Shown piece by piece: positions 51,606 through 60,710 of a DNA stretch of 64,000 nucleotides. Made by a program: the position numbers and the translations under genes. The first letter of the stretch is position 1, and each line of letters begins with the position of its first letter. This stretch comes from Hyphomicrobiales bacterium (GTDB lineage Bacteria > Pseudomonadota > Alphaproteobacteria > Rhizobiales > Rhizobiaceae), in contig UEHQ01000019.1 of the NCBI GenBank assembly GCA_900489925.1, positions 44,190 through 108,189 of the forward strand, read 5' to 3'. Under the pieces are notes generated by a model that saw only the letters and a program-made list of their open reading frames with translations, had not been told where the DNA came from and did not search any database.

Positions 51606-52274
51606 ATGAAAATCCTCATCGTCGAAGACAATAGGGAACTTGCCGATTGGCTCGCAAAGGCACTCCGCCAAGCACAATATGCCGTCGACATAGCCTTCGA
51701 TGGCGAGGATGCTCAATTGATGCTGAAAGTGGCGAGCTACTCAGCCGTAATCCTTGACCTCTCGATCCCGAAAATCGATGGCATGACGCTTTTGAAGAGG
51801 CTCCGGCAACGCGGAGAGAAGGTTCCAGTCATCATCCTGACGGCCAATGCGAGCCTCGACGGGCGTGTGGCTGGTTTGGACGGCGGTGCGGATGATTATC
51901 TTGCGAAGCCGTTCGAAATCGCCGAGCTCGAGGCCCGGATCAGGGCTATCGTTCGACGAGGGCAGGATCGTGCTGCACCGGAGGTGGTCGTCGGAGATCT
52001 GGTCTTTGCCGGAGCCACGCGGCAGTTCTCGATCAACGGCGAACCCCTTGCTCTGACACCTAGAGAACACGCCGTTCTCGAGCAGCTGATCACGCGAGTT
52101 GGAACGACAGTCTCGAAGGCTGCGCTTTCCGAAAGCGTGTTCGGCTTCGACGACGAGGCAGATCCGAGCGCAATCGAGATCTACGTTCACCGATTGCGAA
52201 AGAAGCTTGAAGCGAGTTCCGCTCAGATCGCGACGCTGCGGGGGCTTGGATATCTTCTGCGGGCTGCGTCCTAG
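51606..52274 (+). CDS. OmpR-type response regulator (TctD-like)
   Basis: A 222-aa protein with receiver (IVEDNRELADWL; phospho-Asp51 in VILDLSIPKIDG; KPFEIAELEARI) and winged-helix output (LTPREHAVLEQLITRVGTTVSKAALSESVF, EIYVHRLRKKLEAS, TLRGLGYLL). The output domain and the kinase downstream are of the TctD/TctE type that controls solute uptake genes. The kinase gene begins 1 nt after its stop. Confidence 0.9.
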   Translation: MKILIVEDNRELADWLAKALRQAQYAVDIAFDGEDAQLMLKVASYSAVILDLSIPKIDGMTLLKRLRQRGEKVPVIILTANASLDGRVAGLDGGADDYLAKPFEIAELEARIRAIVRRGQDRAAPEVVVGDLVFAGATRQFSINGEPLALTPREHAVLEQLITRVGTTVSKAALSESVFGFDDEADPSAIEIYVHRLRKKLEASSAQIATLRGLGYLLRAAS

Positions 52275-52275
52275 A

Positions 52276-53685
52276 ATGGGCGGTCTGAGCAGTTCGCTGG
52301 CGGCCGTTTGGAAACTGCGACAGAGTTTGCGTGCGCAGCTTCTGGCGTGGGTCGTCCTTACTCTCATCGGTGCGATCTGCTTCAATCTCTACGAAAGCCA
52401 CCAGACTGCCGACCAGACGGCAAAACTGGTCACCGACCGTACCTTGTTAAGTTCGGCGCGGGTGATTGCCGAAGCTGTATGGGTCGACGAGGGCGGCAAC
52501 GTTGAGGTGGATATTCCGCCAGCAGCGCTCGAGATGTTCGATACCGGATTCGGTGATCAGGTCTACTATCAGGTCATCACAGCCTGGGGGAATCTCGTCA
52601 GCGGGTTTCCTGACTTGCCGCTGCCTACTGTGGAGCGCAGCGGACAGGACGTTACCTTCCGCGACGCCACCGTTCGCGCCCTAACGCTCAATCACCCGGT
52701 CGTTGGGCTTCCGGATAGCGGAGCCATTTCTGTCACTGTCGCGGTCACCCATAACAGCCAGTATGCCCTACGCAAGCGGCTGTGGTTGGACGACTTTACC
52801 AAGCAGTTCGTCCTCGTCCTGTTGGCGGGGGCGGTGACCATCATTGGGCTGCAGCGGGGACTGGCACCAGCGCTGCGATTGCGCGACGCCGTGCGTGCCC
52901 GCGGCCGGGAACGCCTCGATCCATTGTCGCCCGCGATGGTGCAAACCGAGTTTCAGCCTCTGGTTCATGCGTTGAACGATCATATGGAGCGTGTGCAAAA
53001 CCAAATGGCAGCGCAGCGGCGGTTTGTTTCCAATGCCGCGCACCAATTGAGAACGCCGCTCGCGCTGATGTCGACGCAGGCAAGCGTCGCTTCACGTGAG
53101 AAGGACGACGCGAGCCGGGACGAGGCACTTCAGGCGCTACGCAGCAGTATCCGCCATCTGTCGCGTCTGGCGAGCCAGCTTTTGACTCTGTCGCGCGCGG
53201 AGCCGGGAAGCAGGCGCCCCCGCAATGAAGTCATCGATCTCGCCGGTGCGGCCAAAGATATCGTGGCAGCCCACGCAGAACAGGCGCTGCAACGCGATAT
53301 CGATCTCGGCGTTGAGGTGGAGGAGCGCGTTCCTATCGCGGGTGACGGCACGATGTTGCGGGAAATGCTTGTCAATCTCGTCGATAACGCCATCCGTTAC
53401 GCCCGCAGTGGGGGGCGGGTGACGGTATCCGTCAGCCGGGTAGGGGATTTCGCCGTTCTTGATGTTGAGGATGATGGTCCCGGCATTCCAGCAGCGGAGC
53501 GAGAACAGGTCTTTGAACGCTTCTACAGGGTCCTTGGTACAGAAGGCGATGGGAGCGGGCTGGGACTGGCGATTGTCAGGGAGGTCGTCGATGGCGCGGG
53601 TGGAACAGTCGTTCTGTCCGAGGCCGATGGCGGGGGGCTGGTAGTGAGCGTGAGGCTTCCGATATCCATGGAAAAACAAGAATAG
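52276..53685 (+). CDS. TctE-like sensor histidine kinase
   Basis: A 469-aa kinase: TM1 (~17-38), a TctE-type extracytoplasmic sensor (~40-165), TM2 (~175-195), HisKA with SNAAHQLRTPLALM (His256), and HATPase with VNLVDNAIRYA, EDDGPGIPAAE and GDGSGLGLAIV. The ATG at 52276 is used. The pair may control the NitT/TauT importer encoded convergently downstream, as tctDE-like systems often do. Confidence 0.9.
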   Translation: MGGLSSSLAAVWKLRQSLRAQLLAWVVLTLIGAICFNLYESHQTADQTAKLVTDRTLLSSARVIAEAVWVDEGGNVEVDIPPAALEMFDTGFGDQVYYQVITAWGNLVSGFPDLPLPTVERSGQDVTFRDATVRALTLNHPVVGLPDSGAISVTVAVTHNSQYALRKRLWLDDFTKQFVLVLLAGAVTIIGLQRGLAPALRLRDAVRARGRERLDPLSPAMVQTEFQPLVHALNDHMERVQNQMAAQRRFVSNAAHQLRTPLALMSTQASVASREKDDASRDEALQALRSSIRHLSRLASQLLTLSRAEPGSRRPRNEVIDLAGAAKDIVAAHAEQALQRDIDLGVEVEERVPIAGDGTMLREMLVNLVDNAIRYARSGGRVTVSVSRVGDFAVLDVEDDGPGIPAAEREQVFERFYRVLGTEGDGSGLGLAIVREVVDGAGGTVVLSEADGGGLVVSVRLPISMEKQE

Positions 53686-53701
53686 ATTGGTGGCCAAAGA
53701 A

Positions 53702-53729
53702 AAAGGCCGGATCTGACGATCCAGCCTTT
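53702..53729. terminator. Bidirectional terminator between the kinase and permease genes
   Basis: AAAGGC-GGATC (53702-53713) pairs with GATCC-GCCTTT (53718-53729) with one mismatch. On the minus strand it is followed by TTTTTCTTT, ending the importer operon; on the plus strand it ends the tctDE-like operon. Confidence 0.75.
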
Positions 53730-53754
53730 CGAGACCTTGGGAGGACGGCCTCTT

Positions 53755-54636
53755 TTATTGTGTATCCATATGCTGCTGCGGACGCCATTTGGCGAGGCGG
53801 TTCTCGATGATCGTCATGATGTATTCGGCCACTAGGGTAACTACCATGACCAGAAGGATGGCAGCGAACATCCCAGCGGCGTCGAACGTTCCCTTAGCGA
53901 TCGAAATCAGCTGACCGATGCCGAACCGGGCGCCTACGAACTCGCCGACGATCGCGCCGATGATGGCGAAGCCGAACGACACGTGAAGGCTGGCGAAGAT
54001 CCAGCTCATTGCCGAGGGAATGACGACCGTCCGTGTAACCTGCCAATCGGAGGCGCCGAGAATGCGGGCATTGGCGATCATGTTCCGATCAGCTTCGCGT
54101 ACGCCTTGGAATGCATTGGCGAAGACCACGAAGAACACCATGATGAAGGCGAGCGCCACCTTGGAGGGAAGCCCGAGGCCCATGATCATGATGAAGATCG
54201 GGGCAAGGACGACACGCGGGATCGAGTTGATTGCCTTGATGTAGACCGAGAAGATATCTGACAGGAAGCGATTGCGGCCAAGGCCGATGCCGACGAAGAC
54301 ACCAGTTATCGAACCTGCGAAGAAGCCGATCAGCGCTTCTTCCATGGTGACCCAGAGATTGTACCAGAGCGAGCCTTCGGTCGTGCCTTCCGTTGCCCAT
54401 TCGTAGAGGCGCTGAACGACGCCACTCGGGCTCGAGTAGAAGAAGGGATCGATCCACTGCATGTTGGAGGAAAGCTCCCACATGCCGATGACGAAGACGA
54501 GGATGGCGATCTGCCAGAAGCGAACGAGCGCCTTGCGACGCTTCATCGCCTTCATTGCGGATGCTTCGATTTCCGCATCCGACGTTCCCGGGCGGAAGAG
54601 CGCGGCGGAGCCGACGCTAAGAGTTGTATCAGCCAT
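53755..54636 (-). CDS. NitT/TauT-type ABC importer permease
   Basis: A 293-aa membrane protein with about six helices and the EAA motif (GVREADRNMIANARILGASDWQVTRTVVIPSAMSWIFASL, ~190-225). The start at 54636 follows GGAGGAAACA. It pairs with the ATPase 10 nt upstream on the same strand. The importer class takes up nitrate, sulfonates, bicarbonate or pyrimidine precursors; the substrate is open. Confidence 0.88.
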   Translation of the reverse strand: MADTTLSVGSAALFRPGTSDAEIEASAMKAMKRRKALVRFWQIAILVFVIGMWELSSNMQWIDPFFYSSPSGVVQRLYEWATEGTTEGSLWYNLWVTMEEALIGFFAGSITGVFVGIGLGRNRFLSDIFSVYIKAINSIPRVVLAPIFIMIMGLGLPSKVALAFIMVFFVVFANAFQGVREADRNMIANARILGASDWQVTRTVVIPSAMSWIFASLHVSFGFAIIGAIVGEFVGARFGIGQLISIAKGTFDAAGMFAAILLVMVVTLVAEYIMTIIENRLAKWRPQQHMDTQ

Positions 54637-54646
54637 TGTTTCCTCC

Positions 54647-55450
54647 TCAGGCGGCTTCGCTTGCGCGCCGGTAGCTGGTTTCCACCTCTTCGCGCAGGTC
54701 ATCCCAGATCGTCTTGCAATAGTTGATGAAGCTCTGCTCGTAGCGGATTTCCGATACGACGCGCGGGCGCGGAAGATCGATCGTGTAGACGGATTTCACG
54801 GTCGCGGGGCCTGCCGTCAGCACGTAAACCTTGTCGGCAAGTGCCACGGCTTCCTCGAGATCGTGGGTCACGAAGATGACTGATGCCTTGCGCTCGGCCC
54901 AAAGCTTCAGGAGCTCTTCATGCATGACGGTGCGCGTCTGCACGTCGAGCGCCGAGAACGGCTCATCCATCAGCAGGATCTCAGGTTCGTTGATGAACGT
55001 CTGCGCCAGCGAGACGCGCTTGCGCATGCCGCCCGAAAGCTGATGTGGGTAGTGATGCAGGAACTTCGAGAGACCGACGCGAGCGAGCCAATCTTTGGCG
55101 CTCCTTTCGGCTTCCGCCTTCGACTTCCCGCGAAACAACGGTCCAGCCATAACGTTGTCGATCACGTTCTTCCAGGGGAACAGCGCATCGGTCTGGAAGG
55201 CGAAGCCGACCCGGCGGTCGATGCCGGTGATCGGACCGCCCATCAGGCGAACTTCGCCGGCGCTCGGACGGGCAAGTCCCGTCACGAGGTTGAGCGTCGT
55301 CGATTTGCCGCATCCGGTCGGGCCGACGACGGCGACGAACTCGCCGCGCTCGACGGTCATGTTGAAGTCGCGGAGCGCGGTCAGCGATTTTCCGGTCGGC
55401 GAGACAAAGCGACGGCTGACATTGATCAGCTCGACGGCAGGCGTCTTCAT
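54647..55450 (-). CDS. NitT/TauT-type ABC importer ATPase
   Basis: A 267-aa ATPase with Walker A GPTGCGKST, Q-loop FAFQTDALFPWKNV, signature LSGGMRKRVSLAQTF, Walker B ILLMDEPFSALD and H-loop FVTHDLEEA. The MRKRV signature is typical of the SsuB/TauB group. The start at 55450 has AGGAAA upstream. Confidence 0.9.
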   Translation of the reverse strand: MKTPAVELINVSRRFVSPTGKSLTALRDFNMTVERGEFVAVVGPTGCGKSTTLNLVTGLARPSAGEVRLMGGPITGIDRRVGFAFQTDALFPWKNVIDNVMAGPLFRGKSKAEAERSAKDWLARVGLSKFLHHYPHQLSGGMRKRVSLAQTFINEPEILLMDEPFSALDVQTRTVMHEELLKLWAERKASVIFVTHDLEEAVALADKVYVLTAGPATVKSVYTIDLPRPRVVSEIRYEQSFINYCKTIWDDLREEVETSYRRASEAA

Positions 55451-55560
55451 GTTTTCCTGTTGCATGGCGAATACCTATGCGTGCCTCTGCGGGCGTGCAC
55501 GCAGTGCCCATAGCGCGCTGGCGGTCCCGCCGGTTGGCGGGCCACCCGTCGCGACGGAAG

Positions 55561-56574
55561 TTACTTCGCGTTCTTGACGAACTCGGTCGTGTAGGTCTTG
55601 GAAAGATCGATCTGCTTGCCCTTCACGTTCTTGGAGAACTCGGACAGCACGGCCAGAACCGTCTTCGGACCATCCTCGGGCATAACGCCGTCGGGCGTGA
55701 ACATGCCCTTACCTTCGTCGAGCGCCTTGATGTATCCGTCCTTGTCGCCGACGTAGAAGTCCTTCGGCATCTTGTCGGCGATCTCGGCCGCCGAATGAGT
55801 GTTGATGAACTTCAGCGTCTTTACGAAGGCGTTGGCGAGCTTCTGGGTTTCTTCCTTGTGCTCATCGACCCACGAGGTCTCAAGATAGAGCGAGGCCGCG
55901 GGGTAGGTGCCGCCGAGCGCCTGGCGCGTCGCTTCTGGCGTGCGCATATCGACGAGGACCTTGGCTTCGCCGGTCTTCAGCATGCGCGAGATCGTCGGCT
56001 CGGTCGTCATGCCGGCCTGGATCTGGTCCTGCTGCATGGCTGCGATGAAGGTGCCGCCGGCACCGACGGGAACCGTCACGACATCGCCCGGCTGCAGGCC
56101 GGCCTTGGATGCCATGTAGAGCGTGAGGAAATTAGTCGAGGAGCCGAGGCCGGTAACGCCCAGCGTCTTGCCCTTGAAATCGGCCGGCGACTTGATTTCG
56201 GGATGCTTGGTCGAAACGAGTTCGACTTCACCCGGCGCCTGACTGAATTGGACGATGGATTCGACAAACTTGCCCTTGGCCTGCAGATCGACGCAGTGAT
56301 CGTAGAAACCGACGACACCTTGAACGGCGCCCGCCAGTAGCTGGTTTTCCGCATCGACGCCCGCGGCTTCGTTCAGAAGCTCAACGTCGAGGCCTTCATC
56401 CTTGAAGTAGCCGAGGCCTTCAGCGAGCTTGGCGGGCAGGTAGATCTGCTTTTCGTAGCCGCCGACCATGATCGTAATCTTATCGGCTGCGCGTGCTGCG
56501 GATGCAACGAGTGCTGTAGCCGCGATGACCGAAGAGATGGCGATTCCATTGAATAAATTGCGCGTGAAACGCAT
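55561..56574 (-). CDS. NitT/TauT-type ABC importer binding protein, operon copy
   Basis: A 337-aa protein with a signal peptide (1-~30, ending ARAADK) and an NMT1/SsuA-type fold. GGAGGAGACCTTT precedes the ATG at 56574, against none for a longer start. First gene of the importer operon (binding protein, ATPase, permease). It has a full-length close paralogue at 49313, including related leader sequence. Substrate not evident. Confidence 0.9.
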   Translation of the reverse strand: MRFTRNLFNGIAISSVIAATALVASAARAADKITIMVGGYEKQIYLPAKLAEGLGYFKDEGLDVELLNEAAGVDAENQLLAGAVQGVVGFYDHCVDLQAKGKFVESIVQFSQAPGEVELVSTKHPEIKSPADFKGKTLGVTGLGSSTNFLTLYMASKAGLQPGDVVTVPVGAGGTFIAAMQQDQIQAGMTTEPTISRMLKTGEAKVLVDMRTPEATRQALGGTYPAASLYLETSWVDEHKEETQKLANAFVKTLKFINTHSAAEIADKMPKDFYVGDKDGYIKALDEGKGMFTPDGVMPEDGPKTVLAVLSEFSKNVKGKQIDLSKTYTTEFVKNAK

Positions 56575-56899
56575 AAAGGTCTCCTCCGAGATAAGTTGAG
56601 CGCACCGCATTTCGCCACGAACATTGTGCCTCCTCCACGATGCGGTCTTGTAGCTATCCGGTCGAAGCTTTCAACCAGCTTTCAGAGCTACGCCGCAGGC
56701 GAATAAGTGGAAGTTTAGCTGTTTCCGGAAGCGCGGTTCCGCGTATCGGAAACTACTAAAGGTTGAATTTTGATAAGGTGCTGATGGTGGCGTACAACCC
56801 ATCGCAGTTTTTCGCGCTCAATGCGGGAAAAGCGATTTAAAGATGATTGAAAAAGTCTTCTTTGCATCCTAAGAAGCCACCAGGCGAAGGAGGCTCCAA
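56575..56899. promoter_or_regulatory. Divergent control region of the NitT/TauT and Fec importers
   Basis: About 325 nt separate the divergent binding-protein genes. AT-rich blocks around 56755-56775 and 56830-56870 are promoter candidates for the Fec operon. I could not identify a Fur-type, RirA or Irr box with confidence. On the minus side a GTGGAGGAG element at ~56630-56640 recurs before the 49313 paralogue. Confidence 0.4.
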
Positions 56900-57856
56900 A
56901 TGAAATTCAAATCCGCATGCATGCTCGCAATGGCGCTCACGATAGCGACGGGAACGGCTCGGGCCGACGATCAGACGATTGCGATTGTCGACGACCGAGG
57001 GGTGACTGTGGAGGTCCCCGCTCAACCGAAGCGCATCGCATCGATCTCCTACTTCGCCGACGATATCGCACTCGCTCTGGGCATTAAACCTGTTGCGAGC
57101 ACCTACATGACGGCAGGTCGGCAACCGGACTTCCTGCTCGGTCTGACTGCCGGCATGAAGCAAATCGGACAGCGGGCGAAACCCAATCTCGAACTCCTGT
57201 CGGAAGCGAGGCCTGATCTCATTATCGCGATCCGCCGCTACACGGTCGGCAACGCGAAGCAGCTTGAGGGTATCGCTCCCTACGTTGCCTACAACATGGA
57301 ACTGCTGGAAGAGAGCGATAAGGAAATTGAAGCGATATCTAAACTGCTTGGACAGCCGGAGCGAGGCCTTCAGCTCAACGCGGATTTCCGGAAACACCTG
57401 GCGGAGTTCTCCGAGAAGGCGCCGAAGGACAAGCATCCACGTTACATGATCATGTGGGGCGGGGCTACTCCGTTTGCGTTCCATACCGAAAACACGTCGG
57501 CCTCCATCGCGTCCGCTATCGGTGGTGACAACATCGCGGGACCGAAGACGCCCGGCGGCGAGTTCGGGATCGATCTCAGCCTGGAGACAATGCTCGAAAA
57601 AGATCCGGAAGTGATCTTCGTTTACGACTCCGGTCCGGATCGTCCTCACGAAAGCAACCCAATCTGGTCGCAGCTTTCGGCGGTCAAGAACAACCGCGTC
57701 TTCTACGTCGGTGACCAGTGGGTCGAGACGAATGGCCCCATCGCTCGTGAGGTCGTTCTACGGGAAGCAGCGCATTACCTTTATCCCGACACATTCCCGG
57801 CAGTCGATGTTCGTGCGGAAGCAGCCAAGCTGATCCCGACGAGCGTACAGAACTAA
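56900..57856 (+). CDS. Fec-type ferric siderophore binding protein
   Basis: A 318-aa periplasmic protein with a signal peptide (1-~22, ending ARADD). IAIVDDRGVTVEVPAQPKRIASISYFADDIALALGIKPV is the start of the cluster VIII (BtuF/FecB/FhuD) fold. The long helix and the C-terminal WSQLSAVKNNRVFYVGDQW match. GGAGG precedes the ATG. First gene of the importer. Confidence 0.9.
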   Translation: MKFKSACMLAMALTIATGTARADDQTIAIVDDRGVTVEVPAQPKRIASISYFADDIALALGIKPVASTYMTAGRQPDFLLGLTAGMKQIGQRAKPNLELLSEARPDLIIAIRRYTVGNAKQLEGIAPYVAYNMELLEESDKEIEAISKLLGQPERGLQLNADFRKHLAEFSEKAPKDKHPRYMIMWGGATPFAFHTENTSASIASAIGGDNIAGPKTPGGEFGIDLSLETMLEKDPEVIFVYDSGPDRPHESNPIWSQLSAVKNNRVFYVGDQWVETNGPIAREVVLREAAHYLYPDTFPAVDVRAEAAKLIPTSVQN

Positions 57857-57872
57857 CCTCAGGCATTCGGTG

Positions 57873-58877
57873 ATGAGCCCGCGGCAATCAGCTATTATCA
57901 TCGGGTTCATTACCGCAGCCTCGCTTCTAGCGATCCTGGTTGGGCTGGTTGTCGGTGCCAAGGCGCTCACCATCTCGTCCGCGATCAATGCGCTTGTCGC
58001 GCCCGACGGCAAAATCGACTCGATCCTTGTCTGGACACTTAGGCTTCCGCGTAGCCTTGTTGCTGCCGTTGGAGGTGCGGGACTCGCTGTATCGGGGTAC
58101 CTTCTTCAGGCGCTCACCAGAAATCCTTTGGCCGACCCCGGCATCACGGGTGTGACGGCGGGCGCCGTTGCTCCTATCGTCTCTTGCTTCGTATTCATTC
58201 CCTGGCTTTCACCGTCCTTCTATCCTTTGGTCGGCTTGGCTGGAGGGCTTGCAGCTGCTTCCGTAACGTTCTGGGTGTCTCGCGGCGGCCAGGGGCGACC
58301 GCTGCAGCTCGCGCTCGGGGGCGTGAGTATCTCGCTGCTCCTTAGCGCCATTACGACTTATGTACTGCTGCTGACCGGTCCCCAGTCGGCCTCGCTGCTC
58401 TTCTGGTTGTCTGGCGGATTTCAGGGGCGCACATGGTCGCATCTCGTCTACATGCTTCCGTGGAGCCTGGTGGGCGTGACGGGCGCCCTTGCTCTGCACA
58501 GAGTCATTGGCATGTTTGCACTCAGTGATCATGCCGCCGCGGGTATGGGGTTGCAGCTAGGTCTTTGGAAGCCGTTGCTGTTGTTGCTTGCAGTGATCCC
58601 CGTGGCCGGGGTCGCTCCGGTTGCCGGACCAGTCGCATTCGTCGGACTGGCATCGCCCCATATCGCGCGCCTTCTGAGACCCAAAGGCGTCATCTGGGAA
58701 ATCGGACTTGCAGTGTCGATCGGAATGTTCATCGTGACAGCCGCCGATGTAATAGGGCGCAGCGTTGCTGTGCCGCGCGAATTGCCTGTGGGCATTATTA
58801 CCGCCATGATTGGGGGCCCGATTTTCATCTATCTCGTGCAGCGGAAGCGGCTGAGCCTCGCAGGTGAGGGGCTGTGA
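57873..58877 (+). CDS. Fec-type ferric siderophore permease, subunit 1
   Basis: A 334-aa FecCD protein with about ten helices. Typical blocks are LRLPRSLVAAVGGAGLAVSGYLLQALTRNPLADPGITGV and VAGPVAFVGLASPHIARLL, RELPVGIITAMIGGPIFIYL. The ATG at 57873 is used (a GTG is directly before it). The stop overlaps the GTG of the next permease gene. Confidence 0.9.
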   Translation: MSPRQSAIIIGFITAASLLAILVGLVVGAKALTISSAINALVAPDGKIDSILVWTLRLPRSLVAAVGGAGLAVSGYLLQALTRNPLADPGITGVTAGAVAPIVSCFVFIPWLSPSFYPLVGLAGGLAAASVTFWVSRGGQGRPLQLALGGVSISLLLSAITTYVLLLTGPQSASLLFWLSGGFQGRTWSHLVYMLPWSLVGVTGALALHRVIGMFALSDHAAAGMGLQLGLWKPLLLLLAVIPVAGVAPVAGPVAFVGLASPHIARLLRPKGVIWEIGLAVSIGMFIVTAADVIGRSVAVPRELPVGIITAMIGGPIFIYLVQRKRLSLAGEGL

Positions 58878-59905
58878 CGGTGGACGCCGCGAAACCTGAA
58901 ATGCCGCGTAGCTGGCTGGTTCCCTCGCTGCTGCTGGCCGCGGTCTGTGCGACTGTCGCCGCGCTCTGTCTCGGCGTGGCCGACATCCCTATGGCTGATA
59001 TTGCCGCTGTCTTGAAAGGCGGAGGTTCGGCAGAGGCAAGATCGATCATTCTCGACATCCGCCTCCCGCGGATCGTGACGGGAATTCTCGCGGGGATCCA
59101 TTTCGCTCTGGCTGGGTTCCTCTTGCAGACGATAACCCGCAATCCGCTTGCAGACCCGTCGCTCATGGGAATATCGCAGGGAGCGTCGCTGTCCGTCACG
59201 ATCTTTCTGATGTTTACCGTGTACGTCTTTCAACCGGGTTCCAACACGCTTGCTGAATTGCCGGTCGCGTGGCTCCCGACTGCGGGGCTCGGCGGAGGGC
59301 TGGTCGCAGGTGGCATTATCTACCTTTTGGCGTTTCGCCTTGAGTTGAGTGCCATGAGGATCACACTTTGCGGAGTGGCGGTCGGTGCGGTGCTTCACGC
59401 ACTCGCGATAGGTCTTATTGCCGGATGGGGATCGGCCCGGATCGAGATTATCTTGGAGTGGCTGGCGGGCAGTCTCTATGCGAGATCCTGGGATCACGCC
59501 CTATTTCTCCTTCCCTTCACCCTTGTTGGGCTCGCAGTTCTTCCTATCATTTACCGCCCGCTGGTGCTGTTGCAGTTCGACAGGACGGTAGCGCGTTCAT
59601 TCGGGCTGTCCTACAGGCGCCAGTTCTCTCTCGTTCTCCTTGTCGCGTGCGTCCTTGCTTCGAGCGCTGTCGGTGCGGTCGGTCCAATCGTCTTCGTAGG
59701 TCTCGTGGTACCTCATCTCGCGCGCCTACTGGGGCGAAGGAGCTTCGTGGCCTCGTTAGCGCTCACGGTCGTCCTTGGTGCAATCGTGGTGACCGTTGGG
59801 GATCTCGTTGGCAGGCTCCTTGGTCAGGCTGAAGAAATACCCATTGGGGTGGTTACTGCCGTTTGCGGCGTACCGCTTCTCCTGACACTCCTGCGCAAAA
59901 CGTGA
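58874..59905 (+). CDS. Fec-type ferric siderophore permease, subunit 2
   Basis: A 343-aa FecCD protein: LDIRLPRIVTGILAGIHFALAGFLLQTITRNPLADPSLMGISQG and VGPIVFVGLVVPHLARLLGRR, EEIPIGVVTAVCGVPLLLTLL. The GTG start overlaps the previous stop (GTGA). Together with subunit 1 it forms the heterodimeric channel. Confidence 0.9.
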   Translation: MTVDAAKPEMPRSWLVPSLLLAAVCATVAALCLGVADIPMADIAAVLKGGGSAEARSIILDIRLPRIVTGILAGIHFALAGFLLQTITRNPLADPSLMGISQGASLSVTIFLMFTVYVFQPGSNTLAELPVAWLPTAGLGGGLVAGGIIYLLAFRLELSAMRITLCGVAVGAVLHALAIGLIAGWGSARIEIILEWLAGSLYARSWDHALFLLPFTLVGLAVLPIIYRPLVLLQFDRTVARSFGLSYRRQFSLVLLVACVLASSAVGAVGPIVFVGLVVPHLARLLGRRSFVASLALTVVLGAIVVTVGDLVGRLLGQAEEIPIGVVTAVCGVPLLLTLLRKT

Positions 59906-59912
59906 GTTGCCG

Positions 59913-60710
59913 ATGCCACTGTCGTGTTCAGATCTTTCCGTGATGTATGGTTCTCGCAAGGCGCTTGACGGATTCAAGATCGCGCTTGAGCCAGGAGAAA
60001 TCCGTGCGCTGATCGGCCCCAACGGCTCCGGAAAAAGCACGGCGCTTCATGCGCTGGCGGGACTCATAAAGCCTTCCCATGGCGATGCATGGATAAGAGA
60101 CACCCTAGTGTCATCGATGTCGCGCCGGGAACTGGCGAAGAAGCTCGCATTTCTTCCGCAGCAGCCAACGGCGCCGGACGAGATGACCGTGGCTGATCTG
60201 GTGCGACAGGGGAGATTCCCCCATGTCGGACTCTTTGGATCCTATGGCAAAGACGACGAGAAAGCTATCGACTGGGCACTGGATTGCACTGGCCTGTCGT
60301 CGCTTGCTGACCGCAGCCTGCAAGAACTGTCCGGCGGCGAGCGTCAGCGGGCTTGGATATCGGCATGTCTGGCGCAGGAGGCTCAGATCCTCATGCTCGA
60401 TGAGCCAACGTCATTTCTCGACATCGGCTACCAGGTCGAGATCCTGGACTTGGTACATCGTCTGAGCCGCGAGAAAAACGTGACGATCGTGATGGCGATT
60501 CATGACATCAACCAGGCGGTCGCTATCAGCGACGGCATCTCTGTCCTCGAGCGCGGACGTCTGAGATTCGACGGCAAACCGGACGCGCTTGCAGAAAGTG
60601 GCCTGATCCAGGCGGTGTTTCGGGTGAAGGGTACCTTTGTGAATGGTCACGAAGGTACCCCCCCGCATTTCGATGTCGAACTTTCTCGCCCCGAGCGCCC
60701 TAGGGCTTAA
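59913..60710 (+). CDS. Fec-type ferric siderophore ATPase
   Basis: A 265-aa ATPase with Walker A GPNGSGKST, Q-loop FLPQQPTAPDEM, signature LSGGERQRAWISACLAQ, Walker B ILMLDEPTSFLD and H-loop MAIHDINQA. LSGGERQR-x-WI is typical for FepC/FecE. The ATG at 59913 is preferred over the TTG at 59907. Its end overlaps the convergent methyltransferase by 11 nt. Confidence 0.92.
   Translation: MPLSCSDLSVMYGSRKALDGFKIALEPGEIRALIGPNGSGKSTALHALAGLIKPSHGDAWIRDTLVSSMSRRELAKKLAFLPQQPTAPDEMTVADLVRQGRFPHVGLFGSYGKDDEKAIDWALDCTGLSSLADRSLQELSGGERQRAWISACLAQEAQILMLDEPTSFLDIGYQVEILDLVHRLSREKNVTIVMAIHDINQAVAISDGISVLERGRLRFDGKPDALAESGLIQAVFRVKGTFVNGHEGTPPHFDVELSRPERPRA

Noticed and set aside
55477..56340. A 287-codon plus-strand frame
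   Set aside because: Antisense of the binding protein gene at 55561; low-complexity composition typical of shadows in GC-rich DNA.
56837..57649. A 270-codon minus-strand frame
   Set aside because: Antisense of the Fec-type binding protein, which has a signal peptide and a recognisable fold.
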